Below are positions 27,701 to 36,302 of a DNA stretch of 64,000 nucleotides, one piece after another. The DNA is from a virus, in the IMG/VR virus record IMGVR_UViG_3300042906_000857, positions 108,158 to 172,157 of that record, one strand, 5' to 3'. Each line of letters opens with the position of its first letter. Within the stretch, counting starts at the first letter, position 1. A program made the translations under genes and the position numbers. The notes under the pieces are model-generated. The model saw only the letters and a list, made by a program, of their open reading frames with translations. It searched no databases and was not told where the DNA came from.

Positions 27701-30700
27701 GTGTGTGCTAATACAATATTGTTAGTTCCAAAAGCAATTGACCGAGCAGTCGTTGTTGTAGAACTGAATATACCTGGTGTTAAATCTCCAGTACCTAAAG
27801 TTAATATACCACCGTTCAGTGTATAAGTACTCGTACCAGATAATGCCAAAACTTTATTTAAGGTTACATTACCTGCTGTTTGTGTAAAAGTATTTAATGT
27901 ATTTAATGTAGCCGTTCCATTGTAAGTGAAAGAACCCGGTGCTGTTGGTGCATTTACTACGAAAGAAGTATTACAAACTATGTTACCCGCAGTAAAGTTA
28001 AACTCACCATTTTGCACAACACTAAAAGTAGCTGTATTAATATTAATATTAGTTAAAGAATTTACTGGTGCTTGGGTGGAAAATGTTCCAGAACAAGTCA
28101 GAGTAAATGTATTACAATCAAGAATACCTAATACATGCGAACCTGCTGAACAAGTCACAGCGCTTAATAATGTTGTGGTTGTTGCACTAGAAGGATGTTG
28201 AATAGTTAAAACACCCACAGATTTACCATTGCCGGTTATGTTGCCAGCATCACGCATAGTAACATTCAAACTTGTATATGTTCCACCACTTGCTAATATT
28301 AAATTGTTAACGTTAACAGTTGATGATGCTGGCGTAGAAGTACTGCCCGTAAAATTCAATGTATTAAACCAAGAACCGTTTGTAAAGGTGGGTATCGCTG
28401 CACCAGATGTAATCGAAAGATTAGGTGCATTAACGGCAGTACCACCGGCAGTAGAACCAAATGTAAATGTTCTAGTAACTGACATTGCAGCAGTAAAGCC
28501 ACCAGTACCAGTCCAGGTGAATCCAGTAGCAGTTGCCATATTGATATTGACTGCACCGGCTGCAGTAGTTGACAATATGATATTGTTAGACCCAAAATTA
28601 ATTGCACGAGTATTTGTACTGCCTGAATCAAATGTACCAATGGTTAAATTATACCCGCCTAAATCTAATGTTCCGCTACTTAGATTACATAATGATGTTG
28701 CAATATAAGTTTGAGTACCATCTAGTGTCAATGTTCCGCCAGGTATATTTACTGAAAAACCAGCTAGTTGCTTGCTGAATTGAGCCGTCCAAGTTTGTGT
28801 TCTAGTAAATGACGGTGTTAAATTAGTATAAGTTCCGCCGGATGCCAATGTTAAAGTGCTAACTTGTACTATTGCGACTGCCGGGGTAGACGTAGTTCCT
28901 GTGAAGTTTAAATTGTTAAACCAACTATTAGTAGTTATTGTTATTATTGCTGCACCCGATGTAAAAGATAAATTAGGTGCATTAACGGTAGTACCACCAG
29001 TTGTACCAAATACAACTGTTCTTGGCACATCATAACCGGATCCCGCTGAACCGTCATTAGTAAAACCACCTGTGCCGGTCCAAGTAAAGTTGGTAGCATT
29101 GGCCATACTAAGTATTGTTGTAGTTGATGTGGTTGTATTTAATATAATATTATTAGAACCAAATACAATTGAACGTGTGTTAGTATTCGTTGAACTGAAT
29201 GTTCTTGCTTCAAAATCAAAACCACCCAAATTCAATGTGCCGGATGTTAGTGTGGTAACCGAACCCATAATTAAATTCTGTGTGCCGCCTAATGTAACTG
29301 TCGCATTATTGGTAACACCAAACCCACCTAATTGTTTACTGAACTGTGGTGTCCAAGTCTGTGTAGTATTAAATTGTGGTGCAAAACCTACTGTGTTATA
29401 TATTCCACCAGTTGCTAATACTAGTGTATTAACGTTGAATAAAGTTCCTGCTGGCGCACAAGTACTGCCTGTAAAATCTAATATATTGAAATAACTTCCG
29501 GCTGTCAGAGTCGGAACAGATGCACCACTTGTTATGAACAAATTGGTTGCGGTTGTGGAAGAACCACCAGTTGAAGTTCCAATTTGAAATGTTCTAGTCA
29601 CTGACATTATACTAGTGAAACCACCTGTACCAGTCCAAGAATAACCAGTGAGTGTTGCCATTGACAAAACAGTTTGTCCTGCTGTCGTATGCGCTAACGA
29701 AATGAAACCTGTACCAAACACAATATTCCGAGTGGAAGTAGAATTGGATGCAAATATACCTGTTGTTAAAGTATTGTTACCTAAATCTAATGTACCAGCA
29801 GTGTGTGTATAGGTACCTGTAGCCGTCAATGCATAATTTTTACCTAACGTTACTGTACCTGCTGTTTGTGTAAACGTTGGTACAGCAGACAACACAGCCG
29901 GACTATTATATGTAAAAGAACCGGTAGCTGAATTTACAAAACTTGTTGATGGTGTTATTGTTCCGTTATTGAAAGAGAAAGCACCATTGTTTGTAAACGT
30001 TGTACAAGTTATTGTTCCTACATTACTCAATGTGCCAGCCGTAAATGCCGCTGTACTTGAACAAGTTAAATTGAATGTTGCAAAATCAATGGTACCACTT
30101 GTTTGTGTATATGTTGTACATGCCAATGCACCAGCCAATGTCACAGTATTCAACACAGTTATATTACTAAATGCTGCAATAGTTTTACCATTAGGTGTAA
30201 TGGTGCCAGGTCCCGTATCAAAATCACGGCACTGAACAGACAAACTTGTGTATGTTCCACCAGATGCCAATATTAAACTACCTACGTTTACAGCAACCGC
30301 TGCTGGTATACAAGTACTGCCTGTAAAATCTAGTGTGCTGAATCCTGAACCGGCAGAAAATGTAGGTATCGATGCTCCAGCATTTATGAATAATCTTGGA
30401 TTATTGCCTTGAAATCCACAATTGAATGTTCTTGTCACCGACATATTGGCAGCAAAGCCGCCTGTACCAGTGAATGTGAAATTATTAGTTACTGCCATGG
30501 ACAATACTGTTGTGCCGGCCGTGGTGCTTGCTAATATAATATTATTAGAACCAAATGCAACCGAACGAACACCACCACCAGTTGAACTGAATATACCCGT
30601 AGTTAAATTGAAACCACCTAAATTTAATGCACCAGCAGTTAATGTATAAGTTCCTGTAACAGTACTTGGCAAAGTTGCATTAGCCGCTAATGTAACTGTA

Positions 30701-31959
30701 CCGTTAGTTTGTGTGAATGACGGTGTGGTTAGTGTACCAGCAGTATATGTAAATGATGCCGTTGCAGAATTGATTATAAATCCACCAGATGCAGTAATAG
30801 TACCTGATGTAAAATTCATTGCGGCCGAAGCACTCACAGTAAATGTAGTACATGAAATTGCACCAACACCAAAAGTAATAAATCCACCAGCGTGACTAAA
30901 TGCACCAGAACACGTTAACGTCTGCCCGTTTACTGCGAATGTTCCTGTATTAGTAGACAACAAAGAACACGTTGTTACAGCTAAATTATTTGATAGTGTT
31001 ACTGTACCGGAAGTATTAATGTTTAATGCGCTTATAGTTTTAGCAGCAGCATTAACAACATTTCCTGTACCAATCATGTTTGCAACAAGACCTGCTGGGT
31101 TACCGCCACCCGCAGTTATTGTCAATGTGCCGTATACGTTTACAGTATAACTTGGTGAACCTCCTATGGAACCATAATTGAGATTATTCCATGAACCATT
31201 TGCAGACATGGTTGGATTTTGTACACCTGCGCCAACGAAAGTTAAGTTTGGTGCGTTAGATGATGTTACACCTGTTGTTGGTGCGTTAATTGTGATTGAG
31301 AAACCATTATCGGTTACAAAGGCACCTGTACCGGTCCAAGAAAATCCTGTAAGGTTTGTCAGGTTTAATACAGTAGTTCCGTTTTGTACTGATGGTTGTG
31401 CATTAATATTACCTGAACCAAACGCAATAGAACGAGTATTTGTATTACTAGAAGAAAAACTATTTGTACTCCACGAAAAACCACCAAGGTCAAGTGCGCC
31501 GTTAGTTAGTGTGGTGGAATAATTTGATGCATTAACAGTGTCTCTCATGTTGTAACTACTGAGTAGTGTCCAACCTCCACCAACACCATTGAATACAACA
31601 TTACTTTCAACCCACAAACTGTTAGTGTTTATGGTATTTCCCGTGGTAGTTGCGAGAAAGTTAATGGTTGCTCTATTTTGCCAAGTTGCGCTAGCACCAA
31701 TTGTAGAGAAACTTCCATACACATTGAGTACTACATTAGAAGCACCTTGTACGTAAGGTGCACCGGCAGACATGTTGAGGTCCAAACAATTGATTGTTCC
31801 TGCCATGTTGACAAAATAACTGCCTGCTTGGTCAAAGAAAACGGAGTCTGCTGACGTAGGTACACTTGCACCACCGGCACCACCGCTTGTTGTTGACCAG
31901 TTGGTGGTGGTTGTAGCATCCCATGTACCAGTACCACCACGCCAATACCTATTAGCCAT
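24730..31959 (-). CDS. giant beta-repeat fibre protein with glycine-rich C-terminus
   Basis: A 2409-residue repetitive protein, the largest gene in the window. The N-terminus MANRYWRGGTGTWD followed by TTNWSTTSGGAGGASVPTSAD is a known start of phage and metagenomic beta-helix-type proteins. Residues about 130-2100 contain eight clear copies and one weak copy of a unit of roughly 170-260 residues with the order L-T-S-G-T-L-N-L-G-G-F, T-R-S-I-x-F-G-S-N-N-I, M-A-x-A-T-x-F-T-W-T-G-T-G, F-G-T-T-G-G, A-P-x-L, and W-F-N-x-L-x-F-T-G. They are rich in T, S, G and N with alternating hydrophobics, as in stacked beta-solenoids. The last about 270 residues are glycine-rich (YGGGGAAGDGG, GSGGGGGGGGG) ending GGAVRIIWGTNRSYP. 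An extended fibre with an adhesive tip is inferred. Confidence 0.82.
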   Translation of the reverse strand: MANRYWRGGTGTWDATTTTNWSTTSGGAGGASVPTSADSVFFDQAGSYFVNMAGTINCLDLNMSAGAPYVQGASNVVLNVYGSFSTIGASATWQNRATINFLATTTGNTINTNSLWVESNVVFNGVGGGWTLLSSYNMRDTVNASNYSTTLTNGALDLGGFSWSTNSFSSSNTNTRSIAFGSGNINAQPSVQNGTTVLNLTNLTGFSWTGTGAFVTDNGFSITINAPTTGVTSSNAPNLTFVGAGVQNPTMSANGSWNNLNYGSIGGSPSYTVNVYGTLTITAGGGNPAGLVANMIGTGNVVNAAAKTISALNINTSGTVTLSNNLAVTTCSLLSTNTGTFAVNGQTLTCSGAFSHAGGFITFGVGAISCTTFTVSASAAMNFTSGTITASGGFIINSATASFTYTAGTLTTPSFTQTNGTVTLAANATLPSTVTGTYTLTAGALNLGGFNLTTGIFSSTGGGVRSVAFGSNNIILASTTAGTTVLSMAVTNNFTFTGTGGFAANMSVTRTFNCGFQGNNPRLFINAGASIPTFSAGSGFSTLDFTGSTCIPAAVAVNVGSLILASGGTYTSLSVQCRDFDTGPGTITPNGKTIAAFSNITVLNTVTLAGALACTTYTQTSGTIDFATFNLTCSSTAAFTAGTLSNVGTITCTTFTNNGAFSFNNGTITPSTSFVNSATGSFTYNSPAVLSAVPTFTQTAGTVTLGKNYALTATGTYTHTAGTLDLGNNTLTTGIFASNSTSTRNIVFGTGFISLAHTTAGQTVLSMATLTGYSWTGTGGFTSIMSVTRTFQIGTSTGGSSTTATNLFITSGASVPTLTAGSYFNILDFTGSTCAPAGTLFNVNTLVLATGGIYNTVGFAPQFNTTQTWTPQFSKQLGGFGVTNNATVTLGGTQNLIMGSVTTLTSGTLNLGGFDFEARTFSSTNTNTRSIVFGSNNIILNTTTSTTTILSMANATNFTWTGTGGFTNDGSAGSGYDVPRTVVFGTTGGTTVNAPNLSFTSGAAIITITTNSWFNNLNFTGTTSTPAVAIVQVSTLTLASGGTYTNLTPSFTRTQTWTAQFSKQLAGFSVNIPGGTLTLDGTQTYIATSLCNLSSGTLDLGGYNLTIGTFDSGSTNTRAINFGSNNIILSTTAAGAVNINMATATGFTWTGTGGFTAAMSVTRTFTFGSTAGGTAVNAPNLSITSGAAIPTFTNGSWFNTLNFTGSTSTPASSTVNVNNLILASGGTYTSLNVTMRDAGNITGNGKSVGVLTIQHPSSATTTTLLSAVTCSAGSHVLGILDCNTFTLTCSGTFSTQAPVNSLTNININTATFSVVQNGEFNFTAGNIVCNTSFVVNAPTAPGSFTYNGTATLNTLNTFTQTAGNVTLNKVLALSGTSTYTLNGGILTLGTGDLTPGIFSSTTTTARSIAFGTNNIVLAHTTAGTTVLSFANATGFTKSGTGYFVSNMTLTRTFTFGTTGGTITNAPTLKLISGSQAPTITSGSWFNTLDFTGSTCSPVATTNVITLILASGGTYGSLNPTMVGTGSITSNTKQIATLAIASVNTTLIDNADSSGATTLTSGTLTLNGFTLRTNTFASTNTNVRSIAFGTGNVNMVSTTGGVVMLSMATATNFTWTGTGGFTNSSVTANSIKTFTFGTTGGSKTNAPNLTVSSASDYVILTTGSWFNKLNWSGGTATPYIPASTVNLNALTMNSTSWNNLSVNIVGTGTITSNGNTSLNNFVINNPGEIVSLADNFGVSAITTLTSGTLNLNNFNLTTGGAFVSNNANVRQIQFGTGQIICNGTVSALDMANATNFTWTGTGKFSSNTAQNRTFTFGTTGGTSTNAPSLSLISGANQATLTSGSWFNILDFTGCTGGFTTVTSLNLNSLILDIGGTYTGITATMRGTGTITPNGKTLAALTINSSGTATLAGALIISGATTSTLGTLALDVYNLTSGSFASTGSLTRSITGTNSIFTITGSGATAWSNASATGWTCSGITISMTSASAKTFVGASATYPILSQGGAGALTITGSNTFGDITDTVQPCTITFTAATTTTVSAFSLSGTAGNLVTINSSISGTRFNLVKTVGVINTDYLSIQDSFAKGASAYAGLNSTNVSNNLGWTFSSWQPGNFLNFFDYNTSFNYYTDPGQIEWTTPGTYTWTVHEGVTSVSVVCVGGGGGGKSTGNQGGGAGGGLGWKNVSVTPGQVITVVVGAGGNGAGVAPTAGGNSYFLDMSTVYGGGGAAGDGGFSDFLSAGGTFLGDGGGNGGQGGYAAQGEGGGGGGAGGYAGNGGTGGWQPQTTQYRASFTGVAGSGGGGGGGGGKYIGVGYGAGGGGVGIYGQGNNGAAGQQDRDPDGTSRAGGHTAGGGGSGGQTGFIGSAYSNGGLYGGGGGGGQSLGGGTRGKGAGGAVRIIWGTNRSYPSTNTGDV

Positions 31960-31962
31960 TCA

Positions 31963-32187
31963 TTATTCCTCTACGATTTCTGTGGGAACTTCCTCTGTAG
32001 GCATTGCGCTGATAACAGCTAACCAGTTGTCATATCTTTCTTGTTGCATTGTTGATATTTGTTCTGGTGTAGTTGCATCGTATTCTTCCTGAGTGAACCA
32101 TAGTGCATCTCTGTACACGGATGTTCCATCGGTCTTTTCGTAGATTACTTGAACTTTTCCATCAACTTGATTAATAATATCTTCCAT
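31963..32187 (-). CDS. small conserved fibre-cluster protein
   Basis: A 74-residue acidic protein (MEDIINQVDGKVQVIYEK, then YRDALWFTQEEYDATTPEQI and MQQERYDNWLAVI). The D-A-L-W-F-T-x-E-E-Y-x-x-x-T-P-E-Q-I pattern is a recurring small protein in the fibre regions of marine phages, as far as I recall, without known function. It has a helical acidic tail. It lies three bases from the start of the giant fibre and 21 bases after the LamG fibre, so it could be a fibre chaperone or adaptor; that is inference. T4 gp38 and gp57A are examples of small fibre chaperones. Confidence 0.78.
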   Translation of the reverse strand: MEDIINQVDGKVQVIYEKTDGTSVYRDALWFTQEEYDATTPEQISTMQQERYDNWLAVISAMPTEEVPTEIVEE

Positions 32188-32208
32188 ATTTTTCTTCCAT
32201 TAAAACTG

Positions 32209-33984
32209 TTAGAATCCAAAGTTTTTAGCTATCAATTGCCACTTTGTAGATATTGAATTGTATATGAATCCCATATAATCATATTTATTATTGGCGGAAG
32301 ATACTGTAGGTAAAATCATGTCGGTTGATCCAGCGAATACAGTATCCCACGAAAACGTTTGTACATTTGCGGATTGTAATCTGAGTATGATTTTTTGACC
32401 TTCTAATGGTGTACCGGAAGTTGCAACTGTTAGTGTACCGGCCAATTGTGTATTTGTTTGAATAACAATGTCTGATGTGTTTGCATTCATTGTTATTGTG
32501 GTTATATCAGCCACAGTGACAACTCTGACTACACCATTACCGCTGGTGGTGTTCGCTTTAACAAAAGCCGCATTGGCCTGTACAAAGGATGCATTGGCTG
32601 TATCTCTAGCATACGTATCTGTACCAGCACCACCAGAATTTGCTTGAGCATACGCCGCATTGGCTTGTATGAAAGCAGCATTGGCATATAACGCCGCTGA
32701 GTTCGCAATTTCCGGTGGTGTATTTGCTTGCAAGAACGCTGCATTGGCATATAACGATGCTGTTGCAGCATTGGATGTCGCAATATTTGCCTGAGCATAT
32801 GCAGCATTTATATAAGATGAATCCCATGTTGGTGACAAAGCACTACTGGTAGATGCACCAACGTTAGTTACGGTTGAATTATAAGGTGAACTATCAGTTA
32901 GGAAACCAGCACCGTTGACGGTACCTAATAACAAACTGGTGCCAGAACCAGTACTTGTTAGTGGTGAGGTTGGTGGAGTAAATGTACTGGTATAAACTGC
33001 TGTACCGTTGATAACACGTAAATTGGAAATATAACCAGCCACCGTTTGGCCAATTTTAATCGTGCTAGTAGGCGTTGGTATATTCGATGAGTCTGTGAAT
33101 GATGTTACAGGAAATGATCCAGGATTTGCTCCACTACCTAAAGATTGTTGAACTCCATTAACAAACAATCTGCAAGTGCTACCAGATCGAGTGAGTGCTA
33201 CGTGCTTCCAAGAACCAATTGCGGATGTTTGTGTGATATTACAACTCCATACAGAACCAACAGTTCCTGAATTGAGGGAAACTTGTAACTTGTTTCCAAA
33301 TCCATCATTACCAAAACGTATATCAAGACTGGTACCTGTTCTTGCTTGTGAGTATATAAAACGATATGCATCACCTGCCGCAGTTAGATAAAACCAAGAT
33401 TCTATCGTAAAATCACCTGTACCAAATGCAAACGCAGCATTTACTGGTACTGTTAAAGACTGAGTACTACCATTAAATGAAACACTACCCGATTCTGGTG
33501 GAGTTAAAACAAGTGCTGAATTTGCCCGATCAAACGATGCGTTTGCCTGAGCATATGATGAGTTAGCATACGAACCAGATGTTACTGCCTTATCATCAGC
33601 TGTTGCCGAATTGGTTGTAGCCGTATTTGCTTGAGTGTATGCCGCATTGGCATACGTGCCTGTCGTATTCTGTGAACTGTATGATGAATTGGCTTGTAAG
33701 AAGGATGCATTGGCTGTATCTCTAGCATACGTATCTGTACCAGCACCACCAGAATTTGCTTGTATGAAGGCTGCATTGGCTTGCAAGAACGCAGCATTAG
33801 CATATGAACTGGCTGCTGTTGCACCTGAACCAGAATTGGCTGCAACAAACGCCGCATTAGCCTGTAAGAATGAAGCATTGGCATATGCCGCTGCCGAGTT
33901 TGCAGTACCATATGCTGAACCTACAAACGATGAAAAATCATTTGATGAATCTAAGTTTGAAGGTTTTATTCTAATGAATGGCAT
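32209..33984 (-). CDS. fibre protein with heptad repeats flanking a LamG-like domain
   Basis: A 591-residue fibre. Residues 1-165 and 395-490 consist of heptad repeats of the form Y/Q-A-N-A-A-F-x, which are probably trimeric coiled-coil or similar shaft. Between them, at about 165-385, sits a LamG-like lectin domain (SGSVSFNGSSQSLTV, FGTGDFTIESWFY, WKHVALTRSGSTCRLFVNG, NLRVINGTAVYTSTFTPP). The C-terminal ~90 residues (VRVVTVADITTITMNANT, ILRLQSANVQTFSW, YDYMGFIYNSISTKW) form a beta-rich end domain common in marine phage fibres. A perfect 62-bp direct repeat brackets the LamG part (see that feature). Likely role is host-surface binding. Confidence 0.85.
   Translation of the reverse strand: MPFIRIKPSNLDSSNDFSSFVGSAYGTANSAAAYANASFLQANAAFVAANSGSGATAASSYANAAFLQANAAFIQANSGGAGTDTYARDTANASFLQANSSYSSQNTTGTYANAAYTQANTATTNSATADDKAVTSGSYANSSYAQANASFDRANSALVLTPPESGSVSFNGSTQSLTVPVNAAFAFGTGDFTIESWFYLTAAGDAYRFIYSQARTGTSLDIRFGNDGFGNKLQVSLNSGTVGSVWSCNITQTSAIGSWKHVALTRSGSTCRLFVNGVQQSLGSGANPGSFPVTSFTDSSNIPTPTSTIKIGQTVAGYISNLRVINGTAVYTSTFTPPTSPLTSTGSGTSLLLGTVNGAGFLTDSSPYNSTVTNVGASTSSALSPTWDSSYINAAYAQANIATSNAATASLYANAAFLQANTPPEIANSAALYANAAFIQANAAYAQANSGGAGTDTYARDTANASFVQANAAFVKANTTSGNGVVRVVTVADITTITMNANTSDIVIQTNTQLAGTLTVATSGTPLEGQKIILRLQSANVQTFSWDTVFAGSTDMILPTVSSANNKYDYMGFIYNSISTKWQLIAKNFGF
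32585..33762 (-). repeat. perfect 62-bp direct repeat bracketing a LamG domain
   Basis: Positions 32585-32646 and 33701-33762 are identical over 62 bases. Both encode the same peptide (QANSGGAGTDTYARDTANASF) in the same frame. The offset is 1116 bp, an exact multiple of three (372 codons), and the LamG domain lies in between. Recombination between the copies would delete the domain and leave an intact reading frame. Confidence 0.95.
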
Positions 33985-33996
33985 GGTTTATTTATT

Positions 33997-34350
33997 CTAT
34001 TCTGGTGTGATTTCTATCCAAGATAATGTTTCTTCATTCCAATACCACGCACCGGTCGTAGGCATTGCAACAGGAGCATCCCATAAACATGTATCTTCAT
34101 TTAATGTCCAACTTGCAAAAGGTTGTGGTGGAATAAATGCATCACGAACTGAATCGTATGTGTATCCGATACCTGCATAATTCTTTCGCAATGGTGTGCC
34201 ACCTAATTTGTGTTGGCCACCGTATGTATTGTAACTTGTTTGTATAAAAGAACTTGGTTCACCAAACAAACCAGAATTCACAACGTCTTGTTCTATTACA
34301 AGAACTTGTGTTACAATATTATTTCCATTTATTTGTGCAAAATGTGCCAT
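33997..34350 (-). CDS. small conserved marine-phage protein of the fibre region
   Basis: A 117-residue protein that starts MAHFAQINGNNIVTQVLVIEQ and contains RKNYAGIGYTYDSVRDAFIPP, then PFASWTLNEDTCLWDAP and WNEETLSWIEI. This combination, the NYAGIGYTYD...FIPPQPF...SW.L.....W motif set, is very common in marine T4-like phages and I recognise it, but I know no function. The tryptophan-rich ending suggests a beta-barrel or adaptor. It sits between two fibre genes and overlaps neither. The gene is separated by 12 bases from the LamG fibre and 21 from the glycine-rich protein. Confidence 0.85.
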   Translation of the reverse strand: MAHFAQINGNNIVTQVLVIEQDVVNSGLFGEPSSFIQTSYNTYGGQHKLGGTPLRKNYAGIGYTYDSVRDAFIPPQPFASWTLNEDTCLWDAPVAMPTTGAWYWNEETLSWIEITPE

Positions 34351-34371
34351 TTTTTTATCCTATCTCATTCT

Positions 34372-35940
34372 TTAAAAAGTTATACTGCCTGAGCTTGTGA
34401 ACTTATATATTCTATATCCACCAAGAGTTGTCGTTGTGGGACTTCCAGTAGTTGGTAAAAATGCAAATGAATCTGGATGCCTAATAATTACAACGCCAGA
34501 ACCACCGGCAGTACTACTACCACCATTGCCGCCTGCACCACCGCCAGTATTAACAGTACCCGATGCGAGTGAATTACCACCTCCGCCAAGGCCGCCTGTA
34601 CCAACGTTGCTGCCCAATCCTGCACATTGCGTACCTGCACCGCCGCCTGCATAGTATGTAGATGACCCTGATATAGTATATGCAAGACCAACACCACCGT
34701 TACCTGCTCTACCACTAGAACTCGCAGCTGCAGATTGACCGACTGCACCAGCGCCACCGCCGCCACCAGCACCATTGCTGGTACTACCTGCACCACCGGC
34801 ATTTCCTTGTCCTGCTGTACCACTTCCTGCTGAACTCATAGGAGCTCCAATAGCATCTGCGCCGCCGCCACCAGAACCACCAGTAAAACCAGCAGGTCCT
34901 GCATCTCTACCTGCACCGCCGCCGCCGCCAATACTAATTAATGTAGTAAAAGTTGTTGTTGTGAATGGATTTAATGCATTACTCGTTGCAGTACCAACGT
35001 TAGTTACTGTAAAATTGTTTGTAGAACTATCAGTTAAAAAAGTTGTTCCTGCAACTGTGTTTAACAATAATGATGTTCCCGAAATTGCAGTTAATGGAAC
35101 AGTACTTGGTGTAAAATTACTTGTATAAACTGCTGTACCTTTGACAACACGTAGATTTGATATATAACCTGCAAGATAATTAGTACTGTTGCCACGCCCT
35201 CGTCCTATTCTTGAAGTACCGCCACCCGCTAAGTTTAAACTTATTGTTTGTGATGTAATCAGTACACCATTTAAGTATATTTTAAAAGTACCGGCTGATC
35301 TTACAAAGGCTATATGCGACCATGTATTCAATGGTACAATTGGTCCAGTGCTAAACAAGTAATCTGTTGCACCAACAGAAAAATATAATCTACCTGTAGA
35401 AGGATATGTACCAAAAGCATAACTTGCTGCACCGCCGGCCTCTGAAGCATCATTTGAAATGAAGATTTGATTTGCATCAGTATAGTTGTTTAGATTTAAC
35501 CATGTTTCAACAGTAAAATCTCCTGTACTCAAATTAAGAGCAGCATTAGATGTGACACTCAAATATTGACTACTGCCATTAAATGATACGCTGCCTGTTC
35601 CTGTTCCAAATGATGTATTACTTCCTGATGCAGAAGATAAGGCACCACTAGTAGAGCCAGCGCCGCCGGCACCAATAGAAACAACATAAGTTGTTTTTGA
35701 AGGAATGGATTGTGCAGTAAAGTATCGTAAACCACCTGCGCCACCTCCACCGCCACCGTTGTTACCTCCGCCACCACCGCCTGCAACTGCAAGCATATCC
35801 ACGGTATCCGGCGAAAGACCTGGCCAAGAACTTGATGTTAAAGATTCATATGCAGCAACAATGTGATTCATACCAGAGGTTGAATTCACAGATACTAAAT
35901 TTTGAGGACCAATTAGGCCTTTGTTGCCCCGTGTACGCAT
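34372..35940 (-). CDS. glycine-rich adhesin with an embedded LamG-like domain
   Basis: A 522-residue protein. Residues about 1-112 start the glycine-rich domain (VDMLAVAGGGGGGNNGG, TTYVVSIGAGGAGS). A LamG-like domain occupies about 113-330 (TGSVSFNGSSQYLSV, TGDFTVETWLNL, WSHIAFVRSAGTFKIYLNG, NLRVVKGTAVYTSNFTPST). The glycine-rich domain then resumes at about 333 (TTLISIGGGGGAGRD onward) and ends with IIRHPDSF and GGYRIYKFTSSGSITF. The neighbour at 37176-38039 has the same glycine-rich framework without the LamG domain, so the LamG looks like an inserted cassette. No frame disruption. A receptor-binding tip is the likely role. Confidence 0.85.
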   Translation of the reverse strand: MRTRGNKGLIGPQNLVSVNSTSGMNHIVAAYESLTSSSWPGLSPDTVDMLAVAGGGGGGNNGGGGGGAGGLRYFTAQSIPSKTTYVVSIGAGGAGSTSGALSSASGSNTSFGTGTGSVSFNGSSQYLSVTSNAALNLSTGDFTVETWLNLNNYTDANQIFISNDASEAGGAASYAFGTYPSTGRLYFSVGATDYLFSTGPIVPLNTWSHIAFVRSAGTFKIYLNGVLITSQTISLNLAGGGTSRIGRGRGNSTNYLAGYISNLRVVKGTAVYTSNFTPSTVPLTAISGTSLLLNTVAGTTFLTDSSTNNFTVTNVGTATSNALNPFTTTTFTTLISIGGGGGAGRDAGPAGFTGGSGGGGADAIGAPMSSAGSGTAGQGNAGGAGSTSNGAGGGGGAGAVGQSAAASSSGRAGNGGVGLAYTISGSSTYYAGGGAGTQCAGLGSNVGTGGLGGGGNSLASGTVNTGGGAGGNGGSSTAGGSGVVIIRHPDSFAFLPTTGSPTTTTLGGYRIYKFTSSGSITF

Positions 35941-35941
35941 T

Positions 35942-36301
35942 TTAACTTATAACTTCATAAGAAGAAACTAGGTGTATTGCTGAGTTTCCTGATGCACTTG
36001 TTTGGAGAGAATCACCTTCTTCCATATAAATTGCGGTATCTTTACCCATAACAACTAGTGTTGAATTACCTGGAACAGACATTGTTCCTGCCATGTAAAA
36101 TGCACCAACGCCATTTCTGTTTAGTGATACATTTGCAGTAACCACTGTTGAACCATAGTTTGAAAGAATGATATCATTTAATTTATATACTTCACCACTA
36201 CCAATTGCATTTGTTATGACGTTGGCTGTTACTGTGGTTACGTTAGCTAAATTTGTTTTTGCTGTAATTGTTGTTACGTTTACGATATTCGGTGCTGCCA
36301 T
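35942..36301 (-). CDS. small conserved structural protein
   Basis: A 119-residue beta-rich protein starting MAAPNIVNVTTITAKT. It contains SGEVYKLNDIILSN, GTMSVPGNSTLVVMGKD, AIYMEEGDSLQTSAS and a VSSYEVIS end. The same plan (MAAPNIVNVTTI...VYK.N.I...N...VP...TLVV..KD..IYLEE...S) recurs next to fibre genes in marine phages, function unknown. I take the ATG at 36301, preceded by GGAGG; an ATG at 36313 would add four residues and overlap the upstream gene. Its place after a heptad-repeat fibre is typical of caps or adaptors in these clusters. Confidence 0.82.
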   Translation of the reverse strand: MAAPNIVNVTTITAKTNLANVTTVTANVITNAIGSGEVYKLNDIILSNYGSTVVTANVSLNRNGVGAFYMAGTMSVPGNSTLVVMGKDTAIYMEEGDSLQTSASGNSAIHLVSSYEVIS

Positions 36302-36302
36302 T

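Noticed and set aside
24746-31522. Long plus-strand reading frames opposite the giant beta-repeat gene, some over 100 codons
   Set aside because: They are mirror products of the T/G/N-rich minus-strand codons, giving proline-, valine- and asparagine-rich proteins without ribosome sites or family motifs, and are not joined in any operon.
33989-33996. AATAAATA as a late promoter for the 591-residue fibre
   Set aside because: It lies only four bases before the start codon, so a transcript starting from it could not carry a ribosome site for that gene.
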